From contig CP136062.1 of assembly GCA_032622095.1 (NCBI GenBank), forward strand, positions 11,189,710 to 11,253,709: 64,000 nt of DNA, given 5' to 3'. Below, piece after piece: positions 47,211 to 57,902 of the stretch. The position numbers and the translations under genes are program-made. The notes under the pieces are model-generated. The model searched no databases. It saw nothing but the letters and a program-made list of their open reading frames with translations, and was not told the DNA's origin. Each line of letters opens with the position of its first letter. The first letter of the stretch is position 1. This DNA is from Siphonodentalium dalli (taxonomy: Eukaryota; Mollusca; Scaphopoda; Gadilida; Siphonodentaliidae).

Positions 47211-49656
47211 GAATAGAATAGAATAGAATTTATTAGCAAGAACATCCATATATAAGGACAGGTTGCTGAGAATACATAATGAATAAACAATCAAAATATA
47301 AATCATGACGAAAAGAAGTACTAAAGCATTCAAATAATAATACAAATGATAATGATTATTCACGCCGCGGCAATCTACCACGGAATGCTTGTTTGATTAC
47401 TTACAGTTGTGCTACGACTGTAAATACAATATCACAGTTATTATCAGAGGCCACCGGTATCCAATAACCGTCAGCCAATTAGGTGTTAATGCAATAATCA
47501 GATCTCAATTCAAAGAACCTCCGGATCAGATTACATACACCTGCACAAATTTCAGGACAATCGTTGGTCATAATCACTTTAAATTTCTCTAGTGGGCAAA
47601 GTTTATCAAAATGGTGGTGTACAGAACTAATCATCGATAATAAATCATTTCTAAGGCCCGCATAAAACGAGCAGTCCATCAGAAAATGAAATTCATCTTC
47701 TATAGAGCCACGTTTACAAAATAGACATATTCTTTTCTCTACATCTACAGGGGGGTTTGCGTGTCTGCCTTTTTCTATGAGCAATGGGTGATTACTTATC
47801 CGAAAGCGAGCGAATGCGATTCTATCATCTATTGAGTTAGTGTGGATAAGGTAAGGTTCGATAAAGTAGTCATGTTTAAAAAGTCGATATGTTGTCAGTT
47901 TATTTCTTCCGGTAGGTGAGGCTTCGTCGCTGAGGCTTCTATATAAGTCAGAAACATGGTTCGCCTTCGTAGTTAGTTTGAATTTGCTTAATGTTGGACT
48001 CATGTTTCCTGGGTTGCGCGGAATATAGAGTCCTGACGCCTTTAGTGATGCAAAGGGGGACTTACAGACGGACCATACTCGCTGTTCTTCGACTGCTTCG
48101 TTTAATAATTTGCTGTCGTTGCGGGACGATAACTTTATAGCATACGACGCCATTCGACCAATCACATCAGTGTATATTGGATATATACCTAATTCCGCAC
48201 GCACCGCGTTATTCGACGCATTTCGTCCTGCATGTAATATTTGTTTACAAAATTTAACCTGAAGCTTTTCACATGGCATACGTTCGTGATTTAACGGTGT
48301 TATTTCAACGCCCCATAGTTCACTGCCATACAGGATAATTGGTTTGATGAGTTTATCGTAAAGTTTTATATATGTGCGCAAAGGGAGTGGTGATTTATCG
48401 TTGCATGCGCTTCTTAATGCAAATAAGGCTTTGCGAGCTTTAGCGCTCATATTACATATAGCTTTTGTAAATGTTCCATTACTGGTAAAATTTATTCCAA
48501 GATAAGTGTATTCCTTCACAATTTCAAGTTTAGTTTTCTCAATGTAAAATTTTGGATCAATAGAACGATGTCTTGATCGAAATATTACGCATTTAGTTTT
48601 GTCCTCATTGATTTTGAGATAATTAGTCTGCGTGTATTCGTTTAGTTTATCTAAACAAAGTTGTAACCCAGCCGGACTATCAGATAATAAAACAAGATCG
48701 TCTGCAAATAACAAATGATTTACCTGGCAATTGCCAATTTGCACAGGACAGCATGTATCATTGAAACGTTTTCCAACATCATCTATAAATATTTTAAATA
48801 ACGTAGGTGATAGTATACACCCTTGGCGTACACCAATTGTTGACAAACACGGAGGCCCCAATCCTTTGGACGTTTTCACAGAATAATAACTTGAAGCATA
48901 CAATTATTTCAAAATTGTATGTAAGCGTCCAGTTATTCCTATCGATGCAAGTTTATGAAAAAGAAGACTTCTATTAACGGTATCAAATTCTTTGCGAAAG
49001 TCAACGAATGCACAGTATACAGGTTTGCCTTCGTTTTTGTATTTGTGTATCACCGAATGAAGAACAAACGCGCTGTCTATTGTACTTTTACCTTTACTGA
49101 ACCCAAATTGGTTGTCGCTTATGCTGCAGTTTGCCTCCAGAAAAGCGGCCAGACGGCGATTTATTATTTTATTGAACAGTTTTCCAAGGGATGAGCTTAA
49201 GGCAATTGCACGATAGTTATTAGGATCAGTATTATCACCTTTCTTGTACAATAAATGTAATACAGATCTACTCCATTCTGTCGGATAGTGACCGGACTGT
49301 ATAATCATATTAAAAATTTTAAGTGTATCGTCGAGCATTATTGGCATAGTAATTAACGTAAGCTTAATCAGTTCATTGCAGATTTGATCTGGGCCTACAG
49401 CTTTGCCATTTTTTAGAGTACGTGCAGCAGTTATAACTTCTTCGGCAGATATATGCTCGTTGTTTATTGGTGTCTCTGAAAATCCATCAGAAGTGGACTC
49501 AATGTCTATTCGGTTAACTGAATTGGACGGACAAAAGAGTTGTTTGAAAAAATCCACAGACTTATCAGACTCGAGCCTATTATCAGAACGGGGTTTTTGT
49601 CGTAGTTGGGCTATAACATTCCAATATTTCTTGGGATCATCACTTTCCATTTGTTC
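47211..49656 (-). mobile_element. 5'-truncated non-LTR retrotransposon (LINE)
   Basis: The 3' end on the minus strand is an AATAAA-TTCTA-TTCTA-TTCTA type tail (47211-47235). The 5' truncation is at 49656. TATA flanks both junctions (47207-47210 and 49657-49660), a short, low-information target duplication. The surviving body is the RT and C-terminal part of ORF2 plus a ~270-bp 3' UTR. The endonuclease and ORF1 are absent. A pentanucleotide microsatellite tail rather than poly(A) recalls CR1/L2-like or related clades; I do not assign one. Confidence 0.85.
47479..49656 (-). pseudogene. LINE reverse transcriptase, one in-frame stop
   Basis: A single frame runs from the truncation to 47479 except for TAA at 48904-48906. 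The first part has DPKKYWNVI, a typical pre-RT linker, GKAVGPDQICNELIK, NYRAIALSSS and FVDFRKEFDTVN (family consensus ends KAFD; the Ala is Glu here). After the stop: VRQGCILSPTLF, FADDLVLL with both catalytic Asp, YLGINF, and a C-terminal CLFCKRGS...DEFHFLMDC zinc-knuckle-like module. The apparent Met-1 and next seven residues (49680-49657) come from the host element's arm, not from the LINE. One stop and otherwise open frames indicate a fairly recent insertion that is already dead on arrival because of the truncation. Confidence 0.85.
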
Positions 49657-49731
49657 TATATGTATCACGTGATTCACCATGAAATCTCTTACAGACTCTA
49701 AGATGAGTACACATTTTTCATCAGTGACTCC

Positions 49732-49772
49732 AAGCTATTGAAAAGGCAAGATGTGCCGAAACCGGTATAGCT
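49732..49772 (+). ncRNA. Hammerhead-like / Penelope-type motif, degenerate
   Basis: AGCTA, then TTGAAAA, then the hairpin GGCA-AGATG-TGCC, then GAAA, CCGG, TA and TAGCT. The outer AGCTA/TAGCT can pair as stem I, GGCA/TGCC as stem II, and ACCGGT is a self-complementary minimal stem III. This is the layout of type I hammerheads found in Penelope-like terminal repeats. The canonical CTGATGA core is TTGAAAA here (4 of 7), so activity is unlikely. An inverted copy lies at 45951-45989. Confidence 0.35.
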
Positions 49773-49917
49773 CTTTGTACATACATGTAATAAATATTCA
49801 ACAATGAACGGATACCTTTCTTAATTTTCAAACTATTCCATTCTTCACGTCAGCAGTCACCTACCTCAGAGGAGAATTTCTTCATTATTTTATAAATATA
49901 TATATATAAATATATAT

Positions 49918-50707
49918 GACCTCTGTCTGTCTGTCTGTATGTCCTTTATAGAATCGAAAACGGCTGCACCGATCGAGACCAAATTTCGTATACAAGTGTA
50001 AAAACACACGGGGATCATCGACGTCGCATTTTGGACAAACTCTGAGCACCGATTCTCCACTCCCAATCATCAAAATCACCGCAAACGCCACTTCTGGGGT
50101 TAAGGCATCAACGATCTTTATATTGACTATATTCGGAGGTGTTAAGGATCAACGCTCTTTATTACAATCGAAGCTGATAAACGGCTACCCATGCGTAAAA
50201 TACGGATGCAAAACGAAACGCGGAATGCAATTATCTCGATTAAAAAGGCAGAATGGGTTGTTATCTCGATTAAAAATGCAGAATGGGTTGTTGTATCATA
50301 TATGTCCTAGAGAGAGGGGAATTTTTTATCGGGTCAGTCTTTAAGGGACGGTATTTTAAAATGGAATAGGTAAATGCATTGTATCCATTGTAACAAAACG
50401 GGTTGACCGATCGGGACGAAACTTGGTACTTGTGTGTAGTTTGACCAGGCGGTCGACGTTGTCGTATTGGCGGCCCGTGCGGCGCCTGCTTCGCGCATGC
50501 GCAGACGAGATCTCAGAAACGGGTGGAGCCATCGACTTGAAATTTGCTATGTGAATGTATCTTGCCCCGGATACGAATTTCATCGGGTCGCCGAGCCCGT
50601 GCGACACCAGCTTCGCGCATGCGCAGACCAGATCTCGGAAACGGGTGGAGCTATCGACTTGAAATTTGGTTTTTGAATAGCCCGGACAACGTCGGGCTCA
50701 TCGGCTA

Positions 50708-50708
<1 letters not shown>
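49918..50708 (+). mobile_element. Non-autonomous Helitron
   Basis: The 3' end is clear: an AGCCCG...CGGGCT hairpin, then CATCGGCTAG (50705-50708) and T, abutting a TA microsatellite. The 5' part shows (CTGT)n near 49921 and ATCGAGACCAAATTTCG, features common near Helitron/Helentron starts; the exact 5' end is uncertain. ATCTCGATTAAAAA...GCAGAATGGGTTG is tandemly duplicated at 50234-50290. The last ~200 bp are closely related to the palindromic copy at 45421-45845. It encodes no Rep/helicase. Confidence 0.75.

Positions 50709-50746
<38 letters not shown>
50709..50746. repeat. (TA)n microsatellite
   Basis: It follows the Helitron terminus directly and merges into the first 430-bp unit. Confidence 0.9.
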
Positions 50747-50751
<5 letters not shown>

Positions 50752-52065
50752 TATGTCAGAGCTATGGAGGCACGGACTCAGTATGAGTGTTCATTGCTTC
50801 ATATTTGCGTGAACAAATTCTCATTTCTTATCGAAATGGCCATGTGTCGATCGGAATGGTACATCGAGATGTTCCTCGAACCATATCAAGCTTGAAAACC
50901 GGTCCCGATTTTCACCCATGCCGGGGTTCGAACCCGCGCCAACCTCGTCTAGCCCAGACTGTGATGATCTTATCCACGACCTAACCACCTCGGCTACGGG
51001 GACATCCTAAAAGGAAGCCCTTTCACCGAGAGTCAGGAAGCGTATCAGTCTGAACATGGGTTCGAACCCACTACCTTCGAAATTCTTGATATGCCATTCT
51101 GGAAACATATCAATGCACTTCCTCCGAAATTGCATCATTCTGTGACCATACGATTACTGGTACTGGCGTATATATATTTATTATGTCAGAGCTATGGAGG
51201 CACGGACTCAGTATGAGTGTTCATTGCTTCATATTTGCGTGAACAAATTCTCATTTCTTATCGAAATGGCCATGTGTCGATCGGAATGGTACATCGAGAT
51301 GTTCCTCGAACCATATCAAGCTTGAAAACCGGTCCCGATTTTCACCCATGCCGGGGTTCGAACCCGCGCCAACCTCGTCTAGCCCAGACTGTGATGATCT
51401 TATCCACGACCTAACCACCTCGGCTACGGGGACATCCTAAAAGGAAGCCCTTTCACCGAGAGTTAGGAAGCGTATCAGTCTGAACATGGGTTCGAACCCA
51501 CTACCTTCGAAATTCTTGATATGCCATTCTGGAAACATATCAATGCACTTCCTCCGAAATTGCATCATTCTGTGACCATACGATTACTGGTACTGGCGTA
51601 TATATATTTATTATGTCAGAGCTATGGAGGCACGGACTCAGTATGAGTGTTCATTGCTTCATATTTGCGTGAACAAATTCTCATTTCTTATCGAAATGGC
51701 CATGTGTCGATCGGAATGGTACATCGAGATGTTCCTCGAACCATATCAAGCTTGAAAACCGGTCCCGATTTTCACCCATGCCGGGGTTCGAACCCGCGCC
51801 AACCTCGTCTAGCCCAGACTGTGATGATCTTATCCACGACCTAACCACCTCGGCTACGGGGACATCCTAAAAGGAAGCCCTTTCACCGAGAGTTAGGAAG
51901 CGTATCAGTCTGAACATGGGTTCGAACCCACTACCTTCGAAATTCTTGATATGCCATTCTGGAAACATATCAATGCACTTCCTCCGAAATTGCATCATTC
52001 TGTGACCATACGATTACTGGTACTGGCGTATATATATTTATTATGTCAGAGCTATGGAGGCACGG
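50739..52065 (-). repeat. Three near-identical 430-bp tandem units with SINE-like sequence
   Basis: Units run 50739-51168, 51169-51598 and 51599-52028, with a 37-bp stub to 52065. Copies appear identical apart from AGTCAGG versus AGTTAGG in unit 1. On the minus strand each has a tRNA-like head: GTCCCCGTAGCCGAGGTGG (A box) from 51003 and GGGTTCGAACCCC (B box) near 50935. A second GGGTTCGAACCCA lies near 51066, so the unit could be a composite of two tRNA-derived parts. Near-perfect identity means a very recent amplification or an assembly artefact. Confidence 0.8.
50918..51003 (-). other. tRNA-derived pseudo-tRNA head (first of three)
   Basis: It has a good A box, D-arm, T-stem/loop CGGG-TTCGAAC-CCCG and B box. 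The 5' and 3' acceptor strands (GTCCCCG and GGCATGGG) pair poorly and the middle is too long. This fits a SINE head with an internal Pol III promoter rather than a functional tRNA. Identical copies lie 430 and 860 bp further on. Confidence 0.55.
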
Positions 52066-52245
52066 CTATTGTATACGTACACCATTGTACGTCTTGACGA
52101 CAACATACTATTTACGCCCTGTGTATATATGTTTAGCATATGAACAGAACTGTATAGTTTTTTTATTTTCATTCTGTTGGTGGCGATCTGAATAAATATG
52201 AATATTTTTGCATCGAACGCCAACCGTGCCTTTAAATAGTGCTTT
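52066..52245. repeat. Dispersed repeat fragment related to 2350-2515
   Basis: Shared words are GTACACCAT, TTGACGACAA and AACGCC...CGTGCCTTTAAAT. The partner continues in both directions, so this is one half of a split element; the other half is at 53900-54000. Confidence 0.6.
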
Positions 52246-52589
52246 GTGTCTTGTATATACCACAAATGTAAGGACTATCTACAATTGTTGTCGGCTGCCT
52301 AGTGGACACTTTGAATAAAAACAACCTCGATATCCGGCTCGATTGTCGTTCTTCGTGCTGATGCAGTTGGTGTGACCATTCACAAACTGACTACCTGGAA
52401 TTGTCACATGGAATTTATGACAATCAATGAAGATCCGCATAAAAGCAGTGTGCCCTTCATTTTGATACTTCGAATGCGAATAACCTGCTAATATTTATGA
52501 AATTAATTAATATGACACATGTTCGCGTTCCTGTCACTGAGTTTACACTGTGTTGACTTTAGCGTGACATTAGAATACCATAGCAATAG

Positions 52590-53250
52590 AGGACATAATA
52601 TACAATAGTGTATGTGTCGCCCTTACTAATGTCAAAAGCAAATACGTATATTGTTTCAATAAATTATGAACATTTTAAGCTCTCCATATTAACGATATAT
52701 GTATAAGCTATATACAAATACAAGAATCATCCTCCCATTCGAGAAATATTGTTATATCGGAGTCGTTCTTTGCTGCATGTAGTAACCTAATATTAGGGAG
52801 ACACATATAAAATGCGTATATGTCGCCCTAATGCGGATTGCTTAAATGTCCATAGCTTCAGTGTGGCACGCAACGTTTTAACTCAGCACAGCACCGTTAT
52901 ATGTTCTACCCATATATATATACGAAAAGTAAGTGAAAATGAGACAAGCTATCATGTTCAGTAGAATCGCCTGCGTTTGTGTGTGCTAATCTGACATTAG
53001 GGAGACATATAAGTACTATAGTATATATGTCGTCCTAATGGAGGTTCAGTGTACATGAAAGTTCTAGTATCTATTTAATGTATCAGTTTAGAACAGTATA
53101 GTGGTATATATCTTGCCAACGTTAGGTTGAACCAATCCTGAAAGCTCAAGCCGACATTATCATTACACAAATCGCCGGTGCCACTCATGAAGAAATAAAG
53201 TATTACAGTTACCTGGTATTTTGGCTAAACATATATGTCGCCCTAATTGT
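52590..53250. repeat. ~200-bp degenerate repeats each with a small hairpin
   Basis: Each unit has TTAGGGAGACATATA facing TATATGTCGCCCTAA across a 7-12-bp loop: complete at 52793-52832 and 52994-53037, and half-copies at 52607 and 53231. The perfect stems are ~15 bp. Spacing is 190-230 bp. Confidence 0.6.
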
Positions 53251-53448
53251 GTAAATTACATATCCACCACTTCAATATAGCATGCGTGGATTAGTCACTG
53301 TTTCCTGTTTATTTATCGCTTTATATCGCCGCATGTATAAAATATATGACAAAACGCAAATACATTTCCGAAAGCTCAGTCGTGTTTCAGTATGCGGACA
53401 TGTGTACAGGTCAGTCGCAAAACGGTTTTATGTAAATGATGGGATCTT

Positions 53449-53650
53449 TTAAAGACTAAGATTCTTGTCCATGGAAGTTAGTTGCTCTTCTCGTTTGAGA
53501 GTGTTCATACTATTTCGATCCAAACGCAGACGAAGATATGGATAGAGTGCTGCTGTTTCAAAACAATCGGTTGAATTGATACACATGACACCCACCTTAG
53601 TGCACTTGCAGCTATTTCTTCCACTCACTGGAGACACAAAAGTCTTGACC
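53449..53650 (-). CDS. Possible terminal exon, unrecognised
   Basis: Open for ~65 codons to a TAA, starting after TTTGTTAG as a potential acceptor. The sequence has CKCTKVGVMC and STDC cysteines followed by a basic/acidic tail (RLRLDRNS, LKREEQL). It looks more protein-like than its surroundings, but the acceptor is weak and no other exon is visible. Confidence 0.25.
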
Positions 53651-53896
53651 TAACAAATCTTAATTTTTATTATGGAATTTAATCTGTTGTCAGTCATTAA
53701 AGATACGGGCGGCATTGGCGGAGGGTATGCTGTTAAAATATTCACCTCCATCAAAAACAGCCATAAACAGAAAGAATAGTAAAATATAGCCAGACTTTGT
53801 TCTTATACCAATCTGAAATCTGGCATAAACAGTATGTGATTGGCAATTTTTTCCCTTGTTGTGTAAACAAAAGCAAAAAAAGTCACGTTTCTTGGC

Positions 53897-54005
53897 TTTT
53901 GTTTAGACCTGATACGGTAAACATAAAGAGCGTTTTTTGTTACTATTTTTCTGATATGGAGATAATAAAGAGCGTTTATATCGTGTGTGGTTAACCAATA
54001 TAATT
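53897..54005. repeat. Dispersed repeat fragment related to 2195-2300
   Basis: GGTAAACATAAAGAGCG, TTTGTTACT and GATAATAAAGAGCGTTTA are shared with 2195-2300. The fragment lies ~1.7 kb from the other half of the same element (52066-52245). Confidence 0.65.
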
Positions 54006-54595
54006 ATACTTCCATGGTGTAACCAAGGAAGTATATTGTTTTTCTACTGGGGTCGTTTTCCGTTTATTTGGAAATACTCAGAAACTAATTGCAGTAGGAA
54101 CGCGAAATCTCTAGCGAGTGTAGGCATCGGAGGTCTACTAAATATAATGGTATCCGGAATTCGGTGAAATGTTTTTTGACGGATTTATGGCCCTTTTTCG
54201 ATTATTTTTCACTATTATTATTATTATACTTAACCATTTTTCGGCGCCTTAATCTCCGAAAGTATGAGGAGTACAGTAGTAATATTTGGTATGTATGTTG
54301 GGTGTAATGAGATCTAACTAATTGTCGTATAGCGAATATTGTCCGCGTTTACTCAGCTGAGTTATCTCCCTCTATATGAAAACATGTCACTTTACTATCT
54401 CGGAAATTATAAGGAGCAGAGCATCGAAAATTGGACCGTATGCACACCTCGATATGCCCTACTGCCCACGGGCATCAAAACTTGTGTCCGCGCTTTCCCT
54501 GCGGAGTTACCGCCCATAAATAGGCAAACCTCTTTTTGATTTACTAAGCTGTACTCTCGTATCATTCCAGATAACTGCATTTGGATTTCACAGTC
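54006..54595. other. Stretch without recognisable gene
   Basis: Two 60-66-codon plus frames (53985-54167, 54339-54539) have no recognisable motif. An imperfect CTCAGCTGAGTTATCTCCCTC sequence near 54350 resembles conserved parts of molluscan repeats. Confidence 0.25.
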
Positions 54596-55198
54596 GTTTT
54601 GACCGTTGTCAGTTTAGTTTGAGAAAGAAAATTGGACAGGGTCGGCCATATATTTTGACGCTGGGGTGGGGGCAAATTTTCGAAAAAAACAGTTTTGATT
54701 GACATTCATCTATATAAGTATGTGGATTCCCTGAACGAAAACAAGCCCGTACCGGAAAGGATTTTTGAAATCCGAGAAGAAATGCAAGAGTAACGGGCCC
54801 TCAAAGTTTGCAATTTGGGACCATGTGCATGTTAACACATCTCCTCCTCCGAAGATGTTGACGTTTGGATGTCATCTGATACGCCAATGTGTGCGGACTA
54901 AAAAGGGCAAGCGGTGAGCCAAATTTTGCCAGGGTCGGTTCAGTATTGTGGGTCAGGGGAGGGGTGGTCTGTGGTATCAATTTTTAATTCTTTTCGGAAT
55001 CAGATGAAACTTGGAATATAACATCAGCAACACCAGCTGATCTAGAAACTAAAAGAATTTCGAAATTCTATTGAAAATTGACAGAGTTACGGGCCCTCAA
55101 ATTTAGCAATTTTGGGCCCATGTGCTTGTTAACACATCTCCTCCGAAGATGTCGAACTTTGAATGTAATCTCATACGTCAATGCGTGTAGGCTGAAGA

Positions 55199-57902
55199 TG
55201 TGAGGTAATGAACACATAGATATAGTAGGTACAAGTCTTTATTATGTTGTGAATAAGATATGCAGTGTGTACAAATATAATGATCAATAGTCGCCGCGAA
55301 ATGATGTCCCCGAATGGGTGATGCCTGGTGTGAATGATGCCTGGATATGATCTAGGGAGGAGATGAGTCTAGTGAAAGCATGAGGTGATGGGATGTGGTT
55401 GTCTCTTATATACTATTTGGGACGCATATTAGATGAGGCGTTTGGCAATACACATCGGGATTGGTTCCTTCGTTATGGGCATTTCCCTTGACCATATTTG
55501 GGAGCCATCTTCATTGTGTGTATATCTTCGCTGAGATTAAGACGTGTGAGGTTTCGAGAACCGAACACGAATATCTGAGTTTGGGGTTTTATATATTGGG
55601 ACATTCGTATAGTTTGAATCAAGTTGTGAGATTATAATGGGTAGTTATCTCACAAAAAGAATGCTAAAAATAGGGGGTGTGCAATTTGAGAGCAAATGGG
55701 AAAGAAAAGATGGTCACTCACCAATTTCCGAGAAGAATAATGTGCACAAGTCTGTGATGATGAATGATGTACATAATGTTCTTGTCGTGTTATTGGAAGC
55801 CGAAGGGTGTCCAAATCGGATGTTAATGTTTATGTGGATCTGAATCTGGTCTGCAAGAGGCGTGAGTAATGTTTTTAGCTGGATACACGATGTGAGCTGG
55901 TTGTATGAGAATAAAAGGTTGATTCGTCTATATCAGATGAGTATGTATGCGGTCCTGTGTGTCCGAAGGGTTGGTGTGCGGTCCTGTGTGTCCGAAGGGT
56001 TGGTGTGCGGTCCTGTGTGTCCGAAGGGTTGGTGTGCGGTCCTGTGTGTCCGAAGGGTTGGTATGCGGTCCTGTGTGTCCGAAGGGTTGGTATGCGGTCC
56101 TGTGTGTCCGAAGGGTTCCTGTGTGTCCGAATGGTTGATTTATGGTTGACCGGTGCAGTGGTCTAGTGTGTGAGGCTGTCTATCCGTGGCTGGAGTGTAA
56201 GGCTGTATCCCCGTGGTTGAGTAGCGGTTTGAGATTGTTTCTGCTCTGTAGTGATCGTCTAGTGGCCGAGACTTCAAGTTGTGTGGTGAGACGTAGAACT
56301 GTTCACGGTACCATTAATACTATGTGAGGTAATGAACACATAGATATAGTAGGTACAAGTCTTTATTATGTTGTGAATAAGATATGCAGTGTGTACAAAT
56401 ATAATGATCAATAGTCGCCGCGAAATGATGTCCCCGAATGGGTGATGCCTGGTGTGAATGATGCCTGGATATGATCTAGGGAGGAGATGAGTCTAGTGAA
56501 AGCATGAGGTGATGGGATGTGGTTGTCTCTTATATACTATTTGGGACGCATATTAGATGAGGCGTTTGGCAATACACATCGGGATTGGTTCCTTCGTTAT
56601 GGGCATTTCCCTTGACCATATTTGGGAGCCATCTTCATTGTGTGTATATCTTCGCTGAGATTAAGACGTGTGAGGTTTCGAGAACCGAACACGAATATCT
56701 GAGTTTGGGGTTTTATATATTGGGACATTCGTATAGTTTGAATCAAGTTGTGAGATTATAATGGGTAGTTATCTCACAAAAAGAATGCTAAAAATAGGGG
56801 GTGTGCAATTTGAGAGCAAATGGGAAAGAAAAGATGGTCACTCACCAATTTCCGAGAAGAATAATGTGCACAAGTCTGTGATGATGAATGATGTACATAA
56901 TGTTCTTGTCGTGTTATTGGAAGCCGAAGGGTGTCCAAATCGGATGTTAATGTTTATGTGGATCTGAATCTGGTCTGCAAGAGGCGTGAGTAATGTTTTT
57001 AGCTGGATACACGATGTGAGCTGGTTGTATGAGAATAAAAGGTTGATTCGTCTATATCAGATGAGTATGTATGCGGTCCTGTGTGTCCGAAGGGTTGGTG
57101 TGCGGTCCTGTGTGTCCGAAGGGTTGGTGTGCGGTCCTGTGTGTCCGAAGGGTTGGTGTGCGGTCCTGTGTGTCCGAAGGGTTGGTATGCGGTCCTGTGT
57201 GTCCGAAGGGTTGGTATGCGGTCCTGTGTGTCCGAAGGGTTCCTGTGTGTCCGAATGGTTGATTTATGGTTGACCGGTGCAGTGGTCTAGTGTGTGAGGC
57301 TGTCTATCCGTGGCTGGAGTGTAAGGCTGTATCCCCGTGGTTGAGTAGCGGTTTGAGATTGTTTCTGCTCTGTAGTGATCGTCTAGTGGCCGAGACTTCA
57401 AGTTGTGTGGTGAGACGTAGAACTGTTCACGGTACCATTAATACTATGTGAGGTAATGAACACATAGATATAGTAGGTACAAGTCTTTATTATGTTGTGA
57501 ATAAGATATGCAGTGTGTACAAATATAATGATCAATAGTCGCCGCGAAATGATGTCCCCGAATGGGTGATGCCTGGTGTGAATGATGCCTGGATATGATC
57601 TAGGGAGGAGATGAGTCTAGTGAAAGCATGAGGTGATGGGATGTGGTTGTCTCTTATATACTATTTGGGACGCATATTAGATGAGGCGTTTGGCAATACA
57701 CATCGGGATTGGTTCCTTCGTTATGGGCATTTCCCTTGACCATATTTGGGAGCCATCTTCATTGTGTGTATATCTTCGCTGAGATTAAGACGTGTGAGGT
57801 TTCGAGAACCGAACACGAATATCTGAGTTTGGGGTTTTATATATTGGGACATTCGTATAGTTTGAATCAAGTTGTGAGATTATAATGGGTAGTTATCTCA
57901 CA
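55199..57902 (-). mobile_element. LTR-like element with three terminal repeats (non-autonomous)
   Basis: Three 456-bp repeats (55199-55654, 56323-56778, 57447-57902) alternate with two 668-bp internal segments. All copies look identical. Each repeat begins TGTGAGGTAA and ends TTATCTCACA. On the minus strand each has a TATATAAAA box (55596-55588) and an AATAAA signal (55243-55238) in promoter-then-polyadenylation order, as in an LTR. The direct repeat AAGA flanks the whole (55195-55198, 57903-57906). Internal segments have no gag or pol and no obvious polypurine tract, so this is a TRIM-like passenger or an unrelated TG...CA element. LTR-internal-LTR-internal-LTR arises by unequal exchange. 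Confidence 0.7.
55950..56140. repeat. 27-bp minisatellite inside the internal segment
   Basis: GCGGTCCTGTGTGTCCGAAG recurs six times with a partial seventh. An identical array is at 57074-57264 in the second internal segment. The period is divisible by three, so long frames with VCGPVCPKGW-type repeats appear in all phases and mean nothing. Confidence 0.9.

Larger units (their letters stand above)
45888..49835. mobile_element. Long-inverted-repeat element split by a LINE
   Basis: The left arm 45888-46235 (TAGTTTGAAAATTAAG...) is inverted as 47032-47210 plus 49657-49835. The right arm is interrupted exactly by the LINE at 47211-49656. Before that insertion the element was ~1.5 kb with ~350-bp arms and a ~800-bp centre (46236-47031). 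The arms carry a Penelope-type GGCA...TGCC-GAAAC motif (see the entry at 49732). No transposase was found. The outer ends show no clear target duplication; the left abuts a TA microsatellite. Confidence 0.8.

Noticed and set aside
49657-49680. Met start of the minus-strand reverse transcriptase
   Set aside because: These bases belong to the inverted-repeat arm (also at 46041-46064); the LINE begins at 49656.
50918-51003. Functional tRNA gene
   Set aside because: A and B boxes are good, but the acceptor stem does not pair, the middle is too long and it is embedded in a tandem SINE-like unit.
55862-57290. Frames with VCGPVCPKGW-type repeats
   Set aside because: A 27-bp minisatellite divisible by three opens several phases at once; no leader or family match.
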